This document shows positions 61,217 through 64,000 of a stretch of 64,000 bases of DNA, in pieces. How positions within the stretch are numbered: the first letter of the stretch is position 1; every line of letters begins with the position of its first letter. The notes beneath the pieces were generated by a model. It made no database searches. It had not been told where the DNA came from and saw nothing but the letters and a program-made list of their open reading frames with translations. The stretch covers positions 62,001-126,000 of the forward strand of contig DASVTR010000024.1 in the NCBI GenBank assembly GCA_036387475.1, written 5' to 3'. Position numbers and translations under genes: made by a program. The stretch is from DASVTR01 sp036387475. Its GTDB lineage: Bacteria > Acidobacteriota > Blastocatellia > Pyrinomonadales > Pyrinomonadaceae.

Positions 61217-62783
61217 ATGCTCTCTTTGCTAAGGCGCGGCGGCTGAAGGTCAGGCGGCAATTGAAAGCCTGTTCTAACAGGTCGCTGCGGTGCTCGGCGG
61301 CCAAGATTTCGTTGTCGCAGCGTTGCGCGCTGCGGAGTTGAAGGTGAACCGCCTGGCCTTCCTGAACGCAGCGCAAATCCTGCACGCGATTGTCGTGGCT
61401 GCGGTCGAGCGCATCCGCCACGCGCAGGATAGCAGAGAGGCGACAGACCGTTTCGCGGTCGCTTAAGTTGAGCGCGGCGAAATCCGGGTGTCGTTCCTTC
61501 GGCGTTGCGCCGCGATGATAACGCGCCACGTTGGCGATGACGTTGCGTTCGCCCTCGGAAAAGCCCGTCACCTCGGAATGCTTGATGAGATACAGGGAAT
61601 GCTTGTGATGAGATTCGTGCGCGATGTGATAACCGGCGTCGTGCAAGAGCGCGGCGGCTGAGAGCAGCGTGCGATGATGACGGCTAAGCTCATGAGCGTG
61701 CGCGAGCGCGTCGAAGATTATTTCGGCAAGCCGCGCGACCTGATGCGCGTGCGCTTCTTCATAACCGAAACGCCGCCCGACGGCGTGGACGCTCCGCAGT
61801 TTCTGGTCTGCTGTGTCCGGCACGGGCGGGCGCGATTCCGCTTCCAACTCGCGCAGGCGATCAATAATCACGCCCTCGCGTAGAGCGTAATCACAGGAGC
61901 GTAAACTGTTGATGCCGAGCGCACGCATCGCGCTTTCGAGAATCTGCCCGCCCGCGACGAGTATGTCCGCACGCTGCGAGGTAATGCCGGGAATAGCACG
62001 GCGCTCGGCGGCGCTCATCCCACTGATTCGTTCGTTGAAGCGCGCCAGACGGTCGAGGGCAATCTCCGCCCCGGCGGGCTGTGCGCCCGTTTCCTCCCGG
62101 CCCGGCTCGCGCAAAGCGCGCTTGCGCAGCGCCTCGCCAATCGCGATGATCGTTCCCGAAGTGCCTGTCGCCTGCCGCCAGCTTATTCCCTGCAACTCGC
62201 GCGCAGGTCGTTCGAGCGCCGCGCGAATCTCTTCACGCAGCGCACGAATCTCTTTCGGCTTTGGCGGGTCGTTGGCAATTAATCTTTCGGTCAGGCCGAC
62301 CGCGCCGAGTTTGACCGAGTACAACTCCGCAGGCACGCCGCCACGGACAAGCGAGATTTCCGTAGAGCCGCCGCCGATGTCCACGTTAATCAGCGAGACT
62401 CCGCGCGGCGCGCAGCCCTGCGACGCGCCCAACCCAATCAAGCGCGCTTCTTCAACGCCAGACAAAACCTCTACACGGATGCCCGTGAGCCGTTCAACTT
62501 CGTCTATAAACTCGGCGGCGTTGTTGGCCTCGCGCACGGAAGCCGTCGCAATCGCAATCACGCGCTCTGCTCCGCGCGCTTCGGCGATGGAGCGAAAGCG
62601 CTTGATGCAGGCAGCGGCACGCTCGATGGCCGTTGGCGAGAGATGCTCTTCACGCAGCGTATCGTGGCCCAGCCGCACGGCCTCTTTCTCGCGCGCCAGC
62701 ACGGCAAACGAATCACTCGCCGCCGCATCAACCACCACCAGCTTGATGGAGTTTGAGCCGATGTCTATTGCAGCCAGTTTCAA
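61215..62783 (-). CDS. ppx: Exopolyphosphatase/pppGpp phosphatase (Ppx/GppA) with HD domain
   Basis: A 522-residue enzyme that removes terminal phosphates from polyphosphate and/or hydrolyses pppGpp. The ASKHA fold has AAIDIGSNSIKLVVVDA (phosphate 1) and INVDIGGGSTEISLVRGGV (phosphate 2), with the catalytic glutamate in LSGVEEARLIGLGA. The C-terminal region (about 310-520) is HD-like, with AALLHDAGYHIAHESHHKHS and a second helix DFAALNLSDRETVCRLSAIL. Start ATG 62783. This long form with the HD-like tail is the standard Ppx. It lies between the CHAD gene and the kinase pair, on the same strand. Confidence 0.93.
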   Translation of the reverse strand: MKLAAIDIGSNSIKLVVVDAAASDSFAVLAREKEAVRLGHDTLREEHLSPTAIERAAACIKRFRSIAEARGAERVIAIATASVREANNAAEFIDEVERLTGIRVEVLSGVEEARLIGLGASQGCAPRGVSLINVDIGGGSTEISLVRGGVPAELYSVKLGAVGLTERLIANDPPKPKEIRALREEIRAALERPARELQGISWRQATGTSGTIIAIGEALRKRALREPGREETGAQPAGAEIALDRLARFNERISGMSAAERRAIPGITSQRADILVAGGQILESAMRALGINSLRSCDYALREGVIIDRLRELEAESRPPVPDTADQKLRSVHAVGRRFGYEEAHAHQVARLAEIIFDALAHAHELSRHHRTLLSAAALLHDAGYHIAHESHHKHSLYLIKHSEVTGFSEGERNVIANVARYHRGATPKERHPDFAALNLSDRETVCRLSAILRVADALDRSHDNRVQDLRCVQEGQAVHLQLRSAQRCDNEILAAEHRSDLLEQAFNCRLTFSRRALAKRA

Positions 62784-62804
62784 TGCGCGTTCCTTTCAAT
62801 CAAC

Positions 62805-62876
62805 AATTAGCAGCCAGCTATCAGCGGTCAGCTAAAACCCGAAAGTCTGATTGCTGATTACTAATCGCTGACAGCT
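62805..62876. repeat. Heptad palindromic element E20
   Basis: Left arm 62808-62834 (AGCAGCCAGCTATCAGCGGT and on) and right arm 62845-62876 (AGTCTGATTGCTGATTACTA and on). The right arm encodes the C-terminal AVSD residues of the adjacent kinase-like gene. Confidence 0.75.
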
Positions 62877-63568
62877 TCTTCGTCAATCACGCGGGCAACA
62901 GAGCGGCGCAGGTCGGATGCTACGCGCCGGACAGACTGCGAAGCGTTGACCACGCGAAAGCCGTACTCGCCTTTCATCCGGTCAAACTCGCGCAGCATAC
63001 GCTTTTGATATTCGATAAAGCTGTCGTAGAAATCCTCGCCGAGATACATGTCCATCCCCGATTCCCAGTAATCAAACTCGCGCCCCGAAGAGAGCACGCG
63101 TGCGACCAATTCTTCCACAGAGTTAATGCGCAGATAAAAGACCGCATCGGGGACGAGCGCGATGCCGTAAACCGCGCGCATCCATGAAGAATCCGCTCCG
63201 CGCACGACCGCCCGCGCGATGGCCGAATAAATATAACGATCCGTCAGCACGACGAATCCTGCGCGGAGGGCCGGCAGCATCTGATTTTCGAGCCTATCGG
63301 CGAAGTCCGTCGCGTAAAAAAGATGAAGAGCGCGCCTTCCAAGAGTGTGACCAGCCTTGGCCTCCTTGATGCCGCGTCCGGCCAGCACAGAGCGTGTCAT
63401 GCCCGTATCAAGCACCGCATGGCCGCGCGATTCGAGCCACGCACGCAGCAGCGCGATGTGGGTTGAGCGGCCCACGCCGTCCGTGCCTTCGATGACGATG
63501 AGCTTGCCGCTGTAAGGCTCTCGCTCGACGCCGGGAAGTTGTGTCCCGTAGAAAGTCATCTCTCCCAT
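62861..63568 (-). CDS. Thymidylate kinase-like protein A
   Basis: A 235-residue P-loop kinase of the dTMP kinase fold. The phosphate loop is VIEGTDGVGRSTHIALL, in which the usual GKS/GKT lysine is an arginine. Substrate blocks are TGMTRSVLAGRGIKEAKAG, FYATDFADRLENQMLPAL and LTDRYIYSAIARAVVRG (the DRYxxS motif). The lid region is long and includes DYWESGMDMYLGED. It is the second of two kinase-like genes in tandem. The start ATG 63568 overlaps the end of the preceding gene; an ATG at 63559 is possible. It may be a specialised nucleotide kinase rather than the main Tmk. Confidence 0.87.
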   Translation of the reverse strand: MGEMTFYGTQLPGVEREPYSGKLIVIEGTDGVGRSTHIALLRAWLESRGHAVLDTGMTRSVLAGRGIKEAKAGHTLGRRALHLFYATDFADRLENQMLPALRAGFVVLTDRYIYSAIARAVVRGADSSWMRAVYGIALVPDAVFYLRINSVEELVARVLSSGREFDYWESGMDMYLGEDFYDSFIEYQKRMLREFDRMKGEYGFRVVNASQSVRRVASDLRRSVARVIDEEAVSD

Positions 63569-64000
63569 TGCGCCGCCATCACCTTTCCTTTGCTCACCTT
63601 ATCTTGCTTGAGATAACGGCTGACAATCTCGCGCACTTCGCGTTGCTGCTTTTGAATTGAGCGCTTCGCATCAATCACCGTCAAATCAAACTCGCCCACC
63701 ATCCGGTCGTACTCTTCCAGAATCTTGCCCTGAAAAATCTTAAAACTCTCTTCCGGGTCGTCCGTCCAATCCATATCCATGCCCGCTTCGTAATGTTTAA
63801 ACTCCGGTCGGCCAGAAACGATGCGGTCAATCGCCACGTCAAGCGGGGCGCGGAAAAAGAAGGCGACCGTCGGCTTGACGGCGAAGCGATAAATCTCGCG
63901 CACCCATGCGCGGTCGCAGCCGCGCGCCACGTCGCGCGCAAACGCCGTGTAGATGTAGCGGTCGGCCAAAACAATCGCCCCCGCCTTGAGCGGCGGAATA
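63556..64000 (-). CDS. Thymidylate kinase-like protein B, 5' end outside window
   Basis: A tandem paralogue of protein A. The reading frame continues to the window edge (IPPLKAGAIVLADRYIYTAF), so its N-terminal P-loop lies beyond it. Visible blocks: DRYIYTAFARDVARGCDRAW, then PTVAFFFRAPLDVAIDRIVS, then HYEAGMDMDWTDDPEESFKI. The C-terminus is rich in Lys and Arg. It overlaps the start of protein A by 13 bases, indicating translational coupling. The visible blocks parallel protein A at DRYIY and the E-x-GMDM lid, so duplication is likely. Confidence 0.85.
   Translation of the reverse strand, partial: IPPLKAGAIVLADRYIYTAFARDVARGCDRAWVREIYRFAVKPTVAFFFRAPLDVAIDRIVSGRPEFKHYEAGMDMDWTDDPEESFKIFQGKILEEYDRMVGEFDLTVIDAKRSIQKQQREVREIVSRYLKQDKVSKGKVMAAQWER

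Overview
The window is a GC-rich bacterial chromosome segment, packed with genes on both strands. It has no rRNA, tRNA, transposase, phage gene or CRISPR array that I can see. Several features point to Acidobacteriota, probably a Blastocatellia-like lineage: a beta-propeller (Reg_prop) sensor kinase, an Oar-like carboxypeptidase-regulatory insert in a giant alpha-2-macroglobulin, an NHLRC2-like thioredoxin/NHL protein, tandem thymidylate-kinase-like genes, and TTG/GTG starts. This placement is an inference from gene content, not a measured phylogeny.

Layout. 1-3.0 kb: cytidylate kinase (cut by the window edge), threonine aldolase and HemW, all on the minus strand. 3.0-4.1 kb: a monocistronic gene for an almost pure Gly/Ser protein, with a structured leader and its own terminator. 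4.1-12.1 kb: a secreted dipeptidase, unknown envelope proteins, and a response regulator / propeller-kinase pair. 12.1-13.5 kb: a VOC protein, a small conserved-looking ORF interrupted by TGA, and a TPM-domain lipoprotein. 13.9-19.9 kb: the alpha-2-macroglobulin. 20-32 kb: a GntR regulator, a methyltransferase, acetyl-CoA synthetase, a PilZ-like protein, an AI-2E family permease, two beta-oxidation-type enzymes, a rhomboid protease and the NHLRC2-like protein. 32.3-44 kb: a Ser/Thr kinase with PEGA and TPR regions, a CheW-like protein, then mutS2-dnaG-rpoD and a B12-binding radical SAM protein. 44-51 kb: aroB with an M3-type peptidase, a candidate small RNA, and glmM-cdaR-cdaA (c-di-AMP synthesis linked to cell-wall precursor synthesis). 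51-57 kb: a CDF metal exporter, an M50 protease with CBS domains, an MreB-like protein and an FHA-GAF-cyclase. 57-64 kb: a porin, a polyphosphate set (PPK2, CHAD, Ppx/GppA) and two thymidylate-kinase-like genes.

The strongest unexplained signal is a set of about 20 intergenic elements. Each is built from degenerate 7-nt tandem words in one arm, a short loop, and the reverse complement of the same words in the other arm. The word differs from locus to locus, but the 7-nt period and palindromic layout are constant. Several loops are recognisably related between loci, and one spacer core occurs at two distant loci in opposite orientation. In at least five genes the arm has become the C-terminal codons of the protein. 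Cyanobacteria carry tandem heptanucleotide repeats (STRR), but the paired, word-variable palindromes seen here deserve a genome-wide study.

Other points to check are the TGA-split ORF coupled to the TPM gene, three pseudopilin-G-like repeats inside the alpha-2-macroglobulin, and the 114-nt small RNA with promoter, two hairpins and terminator.
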